Positions 28,764 through 37,380 of a stretch of 64,000 bases of DNA are shown piece after piece. A program made the position numbers and the translations under genes. The stretch comes from Mitsuaria sp. 7. GTDB taxonomy: Bacteria > Pseudomonadota > Gammaproteobacteria > Burkholderiales > Burkholderiaceae_C. The stretch's first letter is position 1. Every line of letters begins with the position of its first letter. The stretch lies in contig NZ_CP011514.1 in the NCBI RefSeq assembly GCF_001653795.1, forward strand, positions 1,300,163-1,364,162, read 5' to 3'. The notes beneath the pieces were generated by a model. That model saw only the letters and a program-made list of their open reading frames with translations, searched no databases and was not told where the DNA came from.

Positions 28764-31301
28764 CTACTGATTGCTGGTCGACCTGACCTCACCCAGCGTC
28801 GTCACGCCCTGCAGCACCTTCGCGATGCCGTCCTGGCGCAGCGTCGTCATGCCTTCGGCCATGCCCAGGTGCATGAGCTCTTCCGCGCGTCCACCGGTCT
28901 GGATGAGCCGGCGGATCGGCCGCGTGACGCTCAGCAGTTCATGCAGCCCCGCGCGGCCCTTGAAGCCGGTGTGGTCGCACTTCTCGCAACCGGGCGCGTG
29001 GTACTGGAGCAGGTTGGGCTGGCCGTAGAGGCGCTTCCACTCGGCGAGCACCTTCTCGCGATCCGGCCGGTTGTCGGCCGAGAACACGTGCAGGTAGTCG
29101 TCGAGCAGCTCGTTGAGCGTCGCGTCCGACATCGGCTCCGACGTGCGGCACGACGAGCAGATGCGCCGCACCAGCCGCTGCGCCAGCACCGCGAGCAGCG
29201 AGTCGGCGAAGTTGAACGGGTCCATCCCCATGTCCAGCAGCCGCGTGACCGTTTCCGGCGCGCTGTTGGTGTGCAGCGTGGAGAGCACCAGGTGGCCCGT
29301 CAGCGAGGCTTCCACGGCGATCTCCGCGGTTTCCTCGTCGCGGATTTCGCCGACCATGATCACGTCCGGGTCCGCGCGCAGGAAGGCGCGCAGCGCCTTG
29401 GCGAAGGTCCAGTCGATCTTCGGGTTGACCTGCACCTGCCGCAGGCCGGCCTGCGTGATTTCGACCGGGTCCTCGGCCGTCCAGATCTTGCGCTCCGGCT
29501 TGTTGATGTTGGAGAGCACCGAGTGCAGCGTCGTCGTCTTGCCCGACCCCGTCGGGCCCACGCACAGCACCATGCCGTAGGGCCGCTCCGACGCCGCCTT
29601 CAGCTCGCGCAGGTTGCGCTCCGAGAACCCCAGCTTCTCCATCGGGATCGGCTTGGCCGACGCCAGGATCCGCATCACCACGTCCTCGAGGCTGTTGTTG
29701 GTCGGGATGGTCGCGACCCGCAGCTCGATCTTGTGGCGCTCCGAGAACTTGGCGAAGTTGATCTTGCCGTCCTGCGGCTTGCGGCGCTCGGAGATGTCGA
29801 GGTCGCACATGATCTTGATCCGCGCGATCATCGCGCTGCGGTAGGTGTGCGGCAGCTCCAGGTGGGGCTGCAGCACGCCGTCCTTGCGGAAGCGGATCTT
29901 GACCTTCTCCTTGCCCGGATAGGTCTCGATGTGGATGTCCGACACGTTCTGGTTGTGCGCGTCGATGATCATCGTGTTGATCAGCCGCACCAGCGAGTTG
30001 TCGCTCTGCTCGATCTGCCGGTCCTTCTCCTCCTCGCGGGCGGTCTCGCGGGCGGACTGCTCCTGGCCCTCGCGCTCCAGCGTCTCGATCAGCTTGTCGG
30101 AGCTGTCGAGCTCGAAGTCCATCGTCAGCGCGGGCAGGGCGTTGCCGATGGCGGAGGCCGGCATCGAGCCGAAGCGCTCGTAGGCGCCGGGGATCGCGAA
30201 GGTCAGCGAGCCCAGGCGCGCCAGCGCCGGCACGACCTTGAGCTGGGTGATGAACTCGACCTCGTCGATGCAGTCGCGCCGCGTGGGATCCTCCATCGCC
30301 ACGATCAGGCGGCCGTCGCGCAGCACCAGCGGCAGCACCTCCAGCCGCTTGGCGACGGAGAAGGGCAGCTTGCGCACCGAGTCCGGCTCGATCGCGAAGT
30401 TGTCCGCGTCGACCAGCGGATATCCCATCTTGCGGGCCAGCGCCGATTGCAGCTGCGCGCGCGTGACGATGCCCTTGCGCACGAGCAGCTCGCCCAGCGG
30501 GACCGAGCGGTCCTGCTTCTGCTGCGCGAGCGCCTCGTCGAGCTGCGCCTGCGTGATCAGCTCCAGCGCGAGCAGCGCCTCGCCGATGCGCACCATCGGC
30601 ATCTTGGCCTGCTGCTCGATCGCCTGCATCAGCTGCTCGGCGCTGACGATGTGCGTGGCCACCAGGATGTCGCCGACGCGGCGGTCGCGCAATTCGCGCT
30701 GCTCATCGGCCGCGGCGTCGACCTGCGCCTGCGTCGCGACCTCCTGGCGCACCAGCAGGTCGCCGATGCGCTCGCCGACCTCGAAGCTGCTCAGCACCTC
30801 GCGCGGCACGAACATGCACCGCACCCAGTCGCTGGTCTCGCTCACCGGCGGGAACAGGAACAGGCCCAGCTCGGTCTCATGGTGGCCGATGGTCGTGCCC
30901 TTCTGCTCCTCGCCGCCCTGGTAGACCAGCTTGAAGTCGGTGCGCGGGCGCTGGTCCAGCGAGGTCGGGTCGTTGGCCGAGGCCGGATCGCGCGGCGGGA
31001 CCTCGATCGCGTGCAGCAGCTTGAGCGCCTTGAACTGCGAGAACTTCAGCGGCATCGCGTTGCGCGCCGGCGGCACGACGACCTGCGCCAGCCGCTCGGC
31101 CGGCACCATCAGGATCACCTTGCCGACCGTGCGACTGCCGTTCAGGCCGAGGATCTCGCAGGCCTGGGGCTCGCGCTGCGGGCGCGGCCGCGGGTAGGCG
31201 GCGTAGGGCGGGGTGGGCCATTCGAACGGCGGTGACGCTTCGGCCGCCGCGCTGGCTGGCTGGGCTGTGGGCCATTGAAGCGGCACGGACGGGTCGGTCA
31301 T
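28764..31301 (-). CDS. GspE/PulE/PilB-family ATPase with four N-terminal MshEN-type repeats
   Basis: 845 aa from ATG 31301 (GGAG 8 nt upstream). A Pro-rich N-terminus and an unassigned domain (~45-170) precede four ~30-residue repeats of the type GDLLVRQ-V-T-AQ-DAA (177-201, 207-231, 237-262, 267-290), resembling MshEN/GspE N-terminal motifs that in relatives bind c-di-GMP. The ATPase core has SDIHIE, Walker A GPTGSGKTTT (582-591, K588), WTAEDPVE, a Walker B region DPDVIMVGEIRDEETA and STLHTNSAPETV. CxxC pairs (ICSSC, CEKC) suggest a zinc site. It stands alone, without pilC or pilD neighbours. It likely drives a type II secretion or type IV pilus system encoded elsewhere. Confidence 0.9.
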   Translation of the reverse strand: MTDPSVPLQWPTAQPASAAAEASPPFEWPTPPYAAYPRPRPQREPQACEILGLNGSRTVGKVILMVPAERLAQVVVPPARNAMPLKFSQFKALKLLHAIEVPPRDPASANDPTSLDQRPRTDFKLVYQGGEEQKGTTIGHHETELGLFLFPPVSETSDWVRCMFVPREVLSSFEVGERIGDLLVRQEVATQAQVDAAADEQRELRDRRVGDILVATHIVSAEQLMQAIEQQAKMPMVRIGEALLALELITQAQLDEALAQQKQDRSVPLGELLVRKGIVTRAQLQSALARKMGYPLVDADNFAIEPDSVRKLPFSVAKRLEVLPLVLRDGRLIVAMEDPTRRDCIDEVEFITQLKVVPALARLGSLTFAIPGAYERFGSMPASAIGNALPALTMDFELDSSDKLIETLEREGQEQSARETAREEEKDRQIEQSDNSLVRLINTMIIDAHNQNVSDIHIETYPGKEKVKIRFRKDGVLQPHLELPHTYRSAMIARIKIMCDLDISERRKPQDGKINFAKFSERHKIELRVATIPTNNSLEDVVMRILASAKPIPMEKLGFSERNLRELKAASERPYGMVLCVGPTGSGKTTTLHSVLSNINKPERKIWTAEDPVEITQAGLRQVQVNPKIDWTFAKALRAFLRADPDVIMVGEIRDEETAEIAVEASLTGHLVLSTLHTNSAPETVTRLLDMGMDPFNFADSLLAVLAQRLVRRICSSCRTSEPMSDATLNELLDDYLHVFSADNRPDREKVLAEWKRLYGQPNLLQYHAPGCEKCDHTGFKGRAGLHELLSVTRPIRRLIQTGGRAEELMHLGMAEGMTTLRQDGIAKVLQGVTTLGEVRSTSNQ

Positions 31302-31466
31302 CGGGCGGTCTCCGCGGGGAATTTGTATCTGGACATTCTTGAGGCGGGAGATTAACCCGTTTGAAGAGTGCTCACTACCCAGATAAGCAGGTGGCATGCC
31401 CGGCTGCGGCTGCGGTCGGACCGCCCGCGGCCGCTCGAGAAAGCGACGGGGGTCAGGACTCGCGTC

Positions 31467-31472
31467 TAGACT
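31467..31472 (+). promoter_or_regulatory. Putative -10 element (TAGACT) for pcp
   Basis: TAGACT ends 7 nt before the ATG, and no Shine-Dalgarno sequence lies between, suggesting a leaderless or near-leaderless transcript. Same geometry as upstream of ribD. Confidence 0.4.
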
Positions 31473-31479
31473 CGTCCCC

Positions 31480-32118
31480 ATGAAAAACCTTCTGGTCACG
31501 GGCTTCGATCCGTTCGGGGGCGAAGTCGTCAATCCGTCCTGGGAACTGGCGCGGTCGCTGAACGGCGAGGTGATCGCCGGCGCCCGCGTCGTGGCCGTGC
31601 AACTGCCCTGCGTGTTCGGAGAGGCCCTGCAGCGCCTGGACGAGGCCCTGCAGCGCGTGCGGCCCGCGATGGTGCTGGCGATCGGCCAGGCCGGCGGACG
31701 CTGCGACCTGTCGCTGGAGCGGGTCGCCATCAATGTGGACGATGCGCGCATCCCGGACAACGCCGGCGCGCAGCCGGTGGACGAACCCATCGTGGCCGAG
31801 GGCCCGGCGGCGTATTTCTCGACGCTGCCCATCAAGGCGATCGTGGCCGGGCTGCGGGCGGCGGGGTATCCGGCGTCCGTCTCGCAGACGGCGGGCACCT
31901 TCGTCTGCAACCACCTGTTCTACGGCTTGCAGCACCGCTTGCACGGCCTGGGCGTGCGCAGCGGGTTCATGCACATCCCCTACCTGCCGGAACAGGCCGC
32001 GCGCCATCCCGGCGCACCCAGCCTGCCATTGCCGACGCTGGTCGCGGCGACCCGCCTGGCCATGGAACTGGCCGTCACCGCCGAGGAGATCCGCGCCGGG
32101 GGCGGGCAACTGGACTGA
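31480..32118 (+). CDS. pcp: Pyroglutamyl-peptidase I (pyrrolidone carboxyl peptidase)
   Basis: 212 aa, the normal length for family C15. The protein starts [14 protein letters not shown], the invariant N-terminal motif. The catalytic triad is visible: E80 in [10 protein letters not shown]143 in [11 protein letters not shown] and H166 in FMHIPYLP. It removes N-terminal pyroglutamate from peptides in the cytosol. The ATG at 31480 is fixed by the conserved N-terminus even though the frame stays open upstream. The gene stands alone on the plus strand, divergent from the GspE-type ATPase. Confidence 0.96.
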   Translation: MKNLLVTGFDPFGGEVVNPSWELARSLNGEVIAGARVVAVQLPCVFGEALQRLDEALQRVRPAMVLAIGQAGGRCDLSLERVAINVDDARIPDNAGAQPVDEPIVAEGPAAYFSTLPIKAIVAGLRAAGYPASVSQTAGTFVCNHLFYGLQHRLHGLGVRSGFMHIPYLPEQAARHPGAPSLPLPTLVAATRLAMELAVTAEEIRAGGGQLD

Positions 32119-32155
32119 GGCGGGCGGGGCCTGGGGGCATGGGGCGAGCACGCTC

Positions 32156-32169
32156 TTGACCGATGTCAA
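32156..32169. promoter_or_regulatory. FNR/ANR/DNR-type palindrome TTGAC-N4-GTCAA
   Basis: TTGACCGATGTCAA is a perfect dyad close to the FNR-family consensus TTGAT-N4-ATCAA and the common variant with GTCAA. It lies between pcp and the bufferin-like operon, 139 nt before the first start codon. If it acts as a class II site centred at -41.5, transcription would start near 32204, leaving a ~100-nt leader. Confidence 0.55.
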
Positions 32170-32307
32170 TGAACGGGGCCCAGGTGCAGAGCGAGGGGAC
32201 GCGATGGCCCAACTGAGGAGCCAGGCGTGGCGAGGCGGTCGATCCGATCGATGACCGCCGCCATCGCCCGTCACCTCGCGGGAACCGCCCCGCTCATCGG
32301 AGTCCCC

Positions 32308-32520
32308 ATGTCCATTCGCCAGATCGTCCTCACCGCGCTGACGGCCGCGCTGTCCGCCGGCACGTCCGCCGGCGCGTCGGGCGGCGCGCAAGCCACCGAC
32401 CGCAAGGCCAGGGGCCAATGCCACGACCTGGCCAAGGCGGGCCAGCACCTGTGCACCGGCCCCTCGACCGTCGACCCCGCGCCCGGCGAATGGGTCTACG
32501 GCGCCAAGGGCGCGCGGTGA
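32308..32520 (+). CDS. Shortened DUF2282/BufA1-like bufferin precursor
   Basis: 70 aa. A signal-peptide-like N-terminus (MSIRQIVLTALTAALSAG) is followed by RGQCHDLAKAGQHLCTG, STVD and GEWVYGAKG. This matches the DUF2282 pattern C-x3-AKAG-...-C-x-G-STVD-...-W-YVPKGTC, but the segment carrying the second cysteine is missing and the terminal cysteine is replaced by AR, leaving two cysteines. DUF2282 proteins are copper-binding periplasmic bufferins whose cysteines are modified by a BufB/BufC enzyme complex. Its TGA overlaps the GTG of the BufB-BufC fusion gene, which strongly supports the call despite the short length. Confidence 0.68.
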   Translation: MSIRQIVLTALTAALSAGTSAGASGGAQATDRKARGQCHDLAKAGQHLCTGPSTVDPAPGEWVYGAKGAR

Positions 32521-34496
32521 AGCGCGGCGCGACCTTGTGGCCGGTGGCCGTCGGCGTCGGCTGGCGCCAGCCCCACTACCGGGAGGTGATGGCGCCTGGC
32601 GCACTCGATCTCGATTTCCTGGAGGTGCATACCGAGAATTTCCTGGCACCCGGCGGTGCGTCCCGGCAGCTGCTGCTGGACGCCGCGTGCCGGTTTCCGA
32701 TCAGTCTGCATGGGGTGGGGCTGGGCCTGGGCTCGGCGGCCGGCATCGACCCCGGGCACCTCCGGCGCGTGCGCGCGCTGGTGGACGCGGTCCAGCCCGC
32801 GGTGGTGTCGGAACACGCCGCGTTCGCCCGCGCGTGGCAGGGGAATGGGCAGGGGAGCGGGCAGGGGAATGGGCAAGGGGGAGGGATCGCGCATGCGCAC
32901 CAGCAACTGCCGGTGCCGCTGAGCCCGCGCGGCCTGTCGCTGCTGGCGTCGCAGGTGGATGCGGCGCAGCAGGGCCTGGGTCGGCAGATCCTGATCGAGA
33001 ACCTCGGCGCCTGCATGGCGTGGGAGGAGGACGTGATCAGCGAGCCCGACTTCCTGAACGCGCTGGCGGACCGCACCGGGTGCGGGCTGCTGCTCGACCT
33101 GAACGGCGTGTTCGTCCAGGCGCTCAATCGGGGGCTGGACGACGAGGCCGCGCTGCGCGCCGGCCTGGCCTGGCTGGACGGCGTGGCGCCGGCCGCCGTC
33201 GGCCAGTACCACGTGGCGGGCCATTCGCGCGCAGACGGCCTGGTGCTCGCGGACCACGGCGGCCCGGTCGACGAACCCGTGTGGTCGCTGTACCGCCATG
33301 CGTTGACGCACATCGGCGCGCGACCGACGCTGATCGAATGGGACCACGCGCTGCCCGCGCTGGCGACCCTGTGCGGGGAGGTGGCCCGGGCCCGCCGGGA
33401 GCAGGCCGCGCTGGACCGGGAATTGATCGCCCCGCCGCCGGTGCGGCCGTCCTCGCGTCAGGAGCGTCTGCGGACCTCGCGCGTGGCGAACGGCGAGACC
33501 GGTGCGATGCCGTCGATGGTGTCGTCCCGGTCACCCGCCCGCAACATGGTGGACCAGCAAGCCCCGCAGGACCACCGAGACCAGCAGCAGGAGGCGCAAG
33601 CCCGGCAGGACCTATCGGCTCAGCAGGCCGGCCTGATGACCGCGCTGCTGGCCGCGCCGGGCGTCGACATCGCGCTCCTGGCACCCGTCGGACTGCGCGC
33701 GCTGGCCGGCATCTCCGGCGGGCTGCCGCGGGTGCTGCGCGCGCATCAGGCGCAGCTCAGCGTGCAGGCGGAGCGCACGCTCGCGGCGGTGTATCCGCGC
33801 CTGCGCGATCTCATGGAGGCCGATCGGCCCGGGAGCTTCGCGTCGCTGGCCTGGGCCTGCTGGCGTCGCGATCCGCCCTCGCAGGGCGATCTGGGCGAGT
33901 GGGGCGAGGCGCTCATCGGCCTGCTCTCCGGCGCCGAAGCCGACGGCCTGCCGCCGCTCTGGACGGCGACGGCCCGCATCGAATGGGAACTGCACGGCGT
34001 GGAGCGCATCGCGGATCCTCGGACGGACCTGGACTCGCTCGCGCTGCTGGGACGTCTGCCGGCCGGTGGGGTGCGCCTCGTGCTCGCGGACCACGTCGCG
34101 CTGCATGGCGGCGACGCACCCGGCCTGAAAGCCTTGCTCGCCCTCGCGGACGAGTCCTTCGGCGACGGCCCGCGCACCGCGCTGCTGGTGTGGCGGGACG
34201 GCTGGCGCGGTCAGTCGATCGCGCTGGACGCCGTGGCCGCGCGCTGGTTCGAATCGCTGCGCGCCGGGCTCGATCTGGAACGCGCGCTGCTGGACGCGGG
34301 GGCGGCTTTCGACTTCAGCGCCTGGTTGTCGACGGCGGTCACGCGCGGCTGGCTGGCCCGGGTCCAGACCGTGGAGACGGCCCCGACCTTCCCGATCCTG
34401 TCGGCGCTTCCCACCCTGCCCATCCTTCCGACGCTCCCGAACACGCTGAGCCTCCCGATCATCGGAGGCGTGCTCATTCCCTGGGGCGGAAGGTGA
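32517..34496 (+). CDS. BufB-BufC fusion: DUF692 iron enzyme joined to DUF2063 partner
   Basis: 659 aa; GTG start overlapping the small precursor gene as GTGA. Residues ~5-300 are a DUF692/MbnB-type TIM barrel with candidate iron ligands H65 (SLHGVGLGLGS), H100 (SEH), E161 (IENLG), D194/N196 (LDLNG), H232/H236 (YHVAGHS) and E274/D276 (LIEWDH). A polar Gln/Arg-rich linker (~295-368) leads to a DUF2063-like domain (~370-510) with RTLAAVYPRLRDLME, SFASLAWACW and TARIEWELHG, then a less conserved region and a Leu/Pro/Ile repeat tail. The family modifies precursor cysteines; BufB and BufC are normally separate proteins. A Gly/Asn/Gln insertion (108-124) interrupts the barrel. The 3' end overlaps tolA. 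Confidence 0.8.
   Translation: MKRGATLWPVAVGVGWRQPHYREVMAPGALDLDFLEVHTENFLAPGGASRQLLLDAACRFPISLHGVGLGLGSAAGIDPGHLRRVRALVDAVQPAVVSEHAAFARAWQGNGQGSGQGNGQGGGIAHAHQQLPVPLSPRGLSLLASQVDAAQQGLGRQILIENLGACMAWEEDVISEPDFLNALADRTGCGLLLDLNGVFVQALNRGLDDEAALRAGLAWLDGVAPAAVGQYHVAGHSRADGLVLADHGGPVDEPVWSLYRHALTHIGARPTLIEWDHALPALATLCGEVARARREQAALDRELIAPPPVRPSSRQERLRTSRVANGETGAMPSMVSSRSPARNMVDQQAPQDHRDQQQEAQARQDLSAQQAGLMTALLAAPGVDIALLAPVGLRALAGISGGLPRVLRAHQAQLSVQAERTLAAVYPRLRDLMEADRPGSFASLAWACWRRDPPSQGDLGEWGEALIGLLSGAEADGLPPLWTATARIEWELHGVERIADPRTDLDSLALLGRLPAGGVRLVLADHVALHGGDAPGLKALLALADESFGDGPRTALLVWRDGWRGQSIALDAVAARWFESLRAGLDLERALLDAGAAFDFSAWLSTAVTRGWLARVQTVETAPTFPILSALPTLPILPTLPNTLSLPIIGGVLIPWGGR
32838..32885 (+). 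repeat. Four 12-nt tandem repeats inside the DUF692 domain
   Basis: CAGGGGAATGGG, CAGGGGAGCGGG, CAGGGGAATGGG and CAAGGGGGAGGG follow each other exactly, encoding QGNG/QGSG/QGNG/QGGG. The 12-nt period keeps frame, so copy-number change would only lengthen or shorten the loop. Confidence 0.9.
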
Positions 34497-35391
34497 TGAT
34501 CATCACCTTGGGCACGGTGCCGTCGGTGTCCGCGGGGAAGGTCTCGGTCTTGTCCAGGGCCCGCAGCACGGCGTTGTCGAAGTCCGGCAGGCCGCTGGAC
34601 TTGACGATCTTGCGTCCGATGATCGAGCCGCCAGGACCCGTGCGCACCTCGACTTCCGCTTCCGGATTCGAATCGCCACCCGGATCGTTGTAGATGATGT
34701 TCGGACGCACGCGGGCCTTGATCCGGCCCGCGTAGTTCGCCGACGGCCCGGAGCTTCTCGCGGCCGTGCCGGTCGCGCCCGGCGCGCCGGTACCACCTGC
34801 CATGCCCTGGATGCGCTTGAGGTTCTCCTGGCGCTGCGCTTCCTGCTTGGCCTCGGCGTCCTTGCGGGCCTTCTCGGCCTTCGCCTTGTCGGCGGCCTTG
34901 GTCTCGTCCTTCTTGGCCTCGTCCTTCTTCGCCTGCTCTTCCTTGGCCTTGCGGTCGCGTTCCTTCTGGTCCGCCTCGTCCTTCTTGCGCTGTTCCTGCT
35001 TGCGCTTGTCCTCGGCCTCGCGCTGCTCCTGGTCTTCCTTGAGCTTGCGTTCCTTGGCCTTGGCGATCGCGATGTCCGCGTCGCGTTGCGCCTGCACTTC
35101 CTGCGGGGTCGGTTGTTGCGGTTTCGGGGGCTCGGGCTGTGGCTTGGGCGGTTCGGGTTGCTTCTCGGTCGGCAACTGCTCCTTGGGCGCGGCCGCCTGC
35201 GGGATGGCGGACCAGAGTTCGGCGTCCATCGCCGGCACCGGCGCCGAGCGCCAGCTCACGCCGAAGCTCAGCGCGGCCACCAGCAGGATGTGCGCGACGA
35301 CGGCGAAACTGAAACCGCGGCCCAGTCCGGGCGCGGGCGGCGGACGCAGGGGATCGCGGTCCGGGTGGAATCGGGAGACCAGGGTGCTCAT
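34474..35391 (-). CDS. tolA: TolA cell-envelope linker protein
   Basis: 305 aa. A single transmembrane helix (~26-47, SFAVVAHILLVAALSFGVSW), a Pro-rich stretch (QPEPPKPQPEPPKPQ), a long charged Lys/Glu/Ala helix (~95-200), and a C-terminal TolA/TonB-like domain (~225-305) with YAGRIKARVRPNI and VKSSGLPDFDNAVLRALDKT. TolA spans the periplasm and links TolQR in the inner membrane to TolB-Pal. It follows tolR by 22 nt. No tolB or pal comes after it: the gene ends inside the convergent bufBC-type gene (23-nt overlap), so the outer half of the system must be elsewhere. Confidence 0.93.
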   Translation of the reverse strand: MSTLVSRFHPDRDPLRPPPAPGLGRGFSFAVVAHILLVAALSFGVSWRSAPVPAMDAELWSAIPQAAAPKEQLPTEKQPEPPKPQPEPPKPQQPTPQEVQAQRDADIAIAKAKERKLKEDQEQREAEDKRKQEQRKKDEADQKERDRKAKEEQAKKDEAKKDETKAADKAKAEKARKDAEAKQEAQRQENLKRIQGMAGGTGAPGATGTAARSSGPSANYAGRIKARVRPNIIYNDPGGDSNPEAEVEVRTGPGGSIIGRKIVKSSGLPDFDNAVLRALDKTETFPADTDGTVPKVMIITFRPRE

Positions 35392-35413
35392 CGCGTGCGA
35401 TCGTGTCCCGGTC

Positions 35414-35854
<441 letters not shown>

Positions 35855-35869
35855 GGCCTGCCTCCCGGA

Positions 35870-36562
35870 TCAGCGCTGCGCGGCCGGCGCGGGCTGGCCG
35901 GCGTTGCGCTGGAGGATGTTGGAGAACTCCTCGATGAAGGTCTCCAGCGTGATCGCGTTGCGGTCGATCTGGCGCGCGAAGCGGTTGAAGGCCAGCACGG
36001 CCGGGATCGCGGCGAACAGGCCGATCGCGGTCGCGACCAGCGCTTCGGCGATGCCGGGCGCGACGGTGGCCAGCGTCACCTGCGTCAGGTTGGACAGGCC
36101 GACGAAGGCATGCATGATCCCCCAGATGGTGCCGAACAGGCCCACGTACGGTGACACCGAGCCCACCGATGCGAGGAAGGACAGGTGCGATTCCATCGCG
36201 TCGAGCTCGCGCTGGAAGCTGGCGCGCATCGCGCGGCGGGCGCCGTCCAGCAACTGGCCGGAGTCGACCACGCGCTTCTCGCGCAGCTTGAGGAACTCGC
36301 GCATGCCGGACGCGAAGATGCGTTCCAGCGGCGCGCCGTCCTGGCGGTTGGAGACGCTGTTGTAGAGGTCGTTGAGGTTCTTGCCCGACCAGAACTCCTG
36401 CTCGAAGCCCTCGTTGCGCGAGCGGATGCGGCCCAGCGAGATCAGCTTGCTGAAGATCACGCTCCAGCTGGCCAGCGAGACCAGCAGCAGCGCGGCGATC
36501 ACCAGCTGCACCGTGAGGCTGGCATGGGCGATCAGGGAAACGATGGAGAGGTCTTGGTTCAT
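35870..36562 (-). CDS. tolQ: TolQ proton channel subunit
   Basis: 230 aa. Three transmembrane helices (~12-34, ~130-152, ~163-186) with the conserved VGLFGTIWGIMHAF and VAPGIAEALVATAIGLFAAIPAV segments of the MotA/TolQ/ExbB family. The N-terminus (MNQDLSIVSLIAHASLTVQL) is typical of betaproteobacterial TolQ. First of the three motor genes. A 176-nt gap with no recognised feature separates it from ybgC upstream. Confidence 0.97.
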   Translation of the reverse strand: MNQDLSIVSLIAHASLTVQLVIAALLLVSLASWSVIFSKLISLGRIRSRNEGFEQEFWSGKNLNDLYNSVSNRQDGAPLERIFASGMREFLKLREKRVVDSGQLLDGARRAMRASFQRELDAMESHLSFLASVGSVSPYVGLFGTIWGIMHAFVGLSNLTQVTLATVAPGIAEALVATAIGLFAAIPAVLAFNRFARQIDRNAITLETFIEEFSNILQRNAGQPAPAAQR

Positions 36563-36738
36563 GAGGTCGGCGGTGGGTGGTCGCGGATCAGGGACGGAGC
36601 AAGGGGGCGATCAATGGACGATCAAGGGGGAATTGTGACAAGACTGGCGGGGTCCCAGGCAATCGGCGGACCAGCCACATGCAAAGAAGCGTGTCGGCGG
36701 GCGCTGCACGTCGTCGCGGTCCGGACGCCAAGGCGCGG

Positions 36739-37275
36739 CTAGACGGGGGCGACGGTCCCCGGCGACGGCTGCAAGGCTTGCAGGATGCGTGCCGGGATGC
36801 GCGCGGGTTTCAGGCTGATCGCATCGACGCAACCGATGCGGATGCGACCCTGGGTCAGGAGTTGCTCGCCGCGCCAGACCTGCTGGTCGATGACCAGGCT
36901 GGCGCGACCGACCTCGGCCGGCACGACGCTGACGCGCAGCCAGTCGTCCAGCCGCGCCGGCGCGAGGTAGCGCAGGGCGGTGTCGCTGACGACGAACATC
37001 AGCCCCTCGTCGCGGCGCATCGTCTCCTGCTCGAAGCCCAGGCCGCGCAGCCATTCGGTGCGGGCGCGTTCCATGAACTTCAGGTAGTTGGCGTAGAAGA
37101 CGACGCCGCCGGCGTCGGTGTCTTCCCAGTAGATGCGCAGCTCGTGCTGATGGACGGGCGGGGCGGGCGAGGCGCCGGTGACGGCGAGCGGGCCGCCGAG
37201 CAGGGCGGGGACGGTGGCGTCGCCGCCGTCGGCGCGGGGATCGGAATGGGAATCGGAAGAGGAACCGGAACTCAT
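36739..37275 (-). CDS. ybgC: Tol-Pal-associated acyl-CoA thioesterase YbgC
   Basis: 178 aa. The 4HBT hot-dog fold runs from about residue 44, with the catalytic Asp D54 in WEDTDAGGVVFYANYLKFMERAR. The first ~43 residues are a Ser/Asp- and Ala/Pro-rich extension not usual for YbgC (~130-140 aa). It is the normal first gene of the tol cluster, although 176 nt separate it from tolQ. ATG 37275 is chosen because a TATCAT box lies 6 nt upstream; a start nearer residue 40 cannot be excluded. Relatives hydrolyse short acyl-CoA or acyl-ACP at the membrane. Confidence 0.93.
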   Translation of the reverse strand: MSSGSSSDSHSDPRADGGDATVPALLGGPLAVTGASPAPPVHQHELRIYWEDTDAGGVVFYANYLKFMERARTEWLRGLGFEQETMRRDEGLMFVVSDTALRYLAPARLDDWLRVSVVPAEVGRASLVIDQQVWRGEQLLTQGRIRIGCVDAISLKPARIPARILQALQPSPGTVAPV

Positions 37276-37281
37276 GCCGGG

Positions 37282-37287
37282 ATGATA
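37282..37287 (-). promoter_or_regulatory. Putative -10 element (TATCAT) for ybgC
   Basis: TATCAT ends 6 nt before the ybgC ATG, with no Shine-Dalgarno in between; the same box and spacing precede the aminotransferase gene at 38867-38872. Confidence 0.4.
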
Positions 37288-37380
37288 GGGCGTTTGCCGC
37301 GGGCGCCCGGAGCGACGGGCCGACACGGTGGGCTGGCACGCCGCGTGCCCTGTCGGCTCGTGTTCCTCTTGCGACGCGCC

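Noticed and set aside
34380..34496. Leu/Pro/Ile repeat tail of the buf fusion as a separate membrane or adhesin element
   Set aside because: The stretch is short, in frame with the preceding domain and has no second start signal; it is treated as a low-complexity C-terminal tail.
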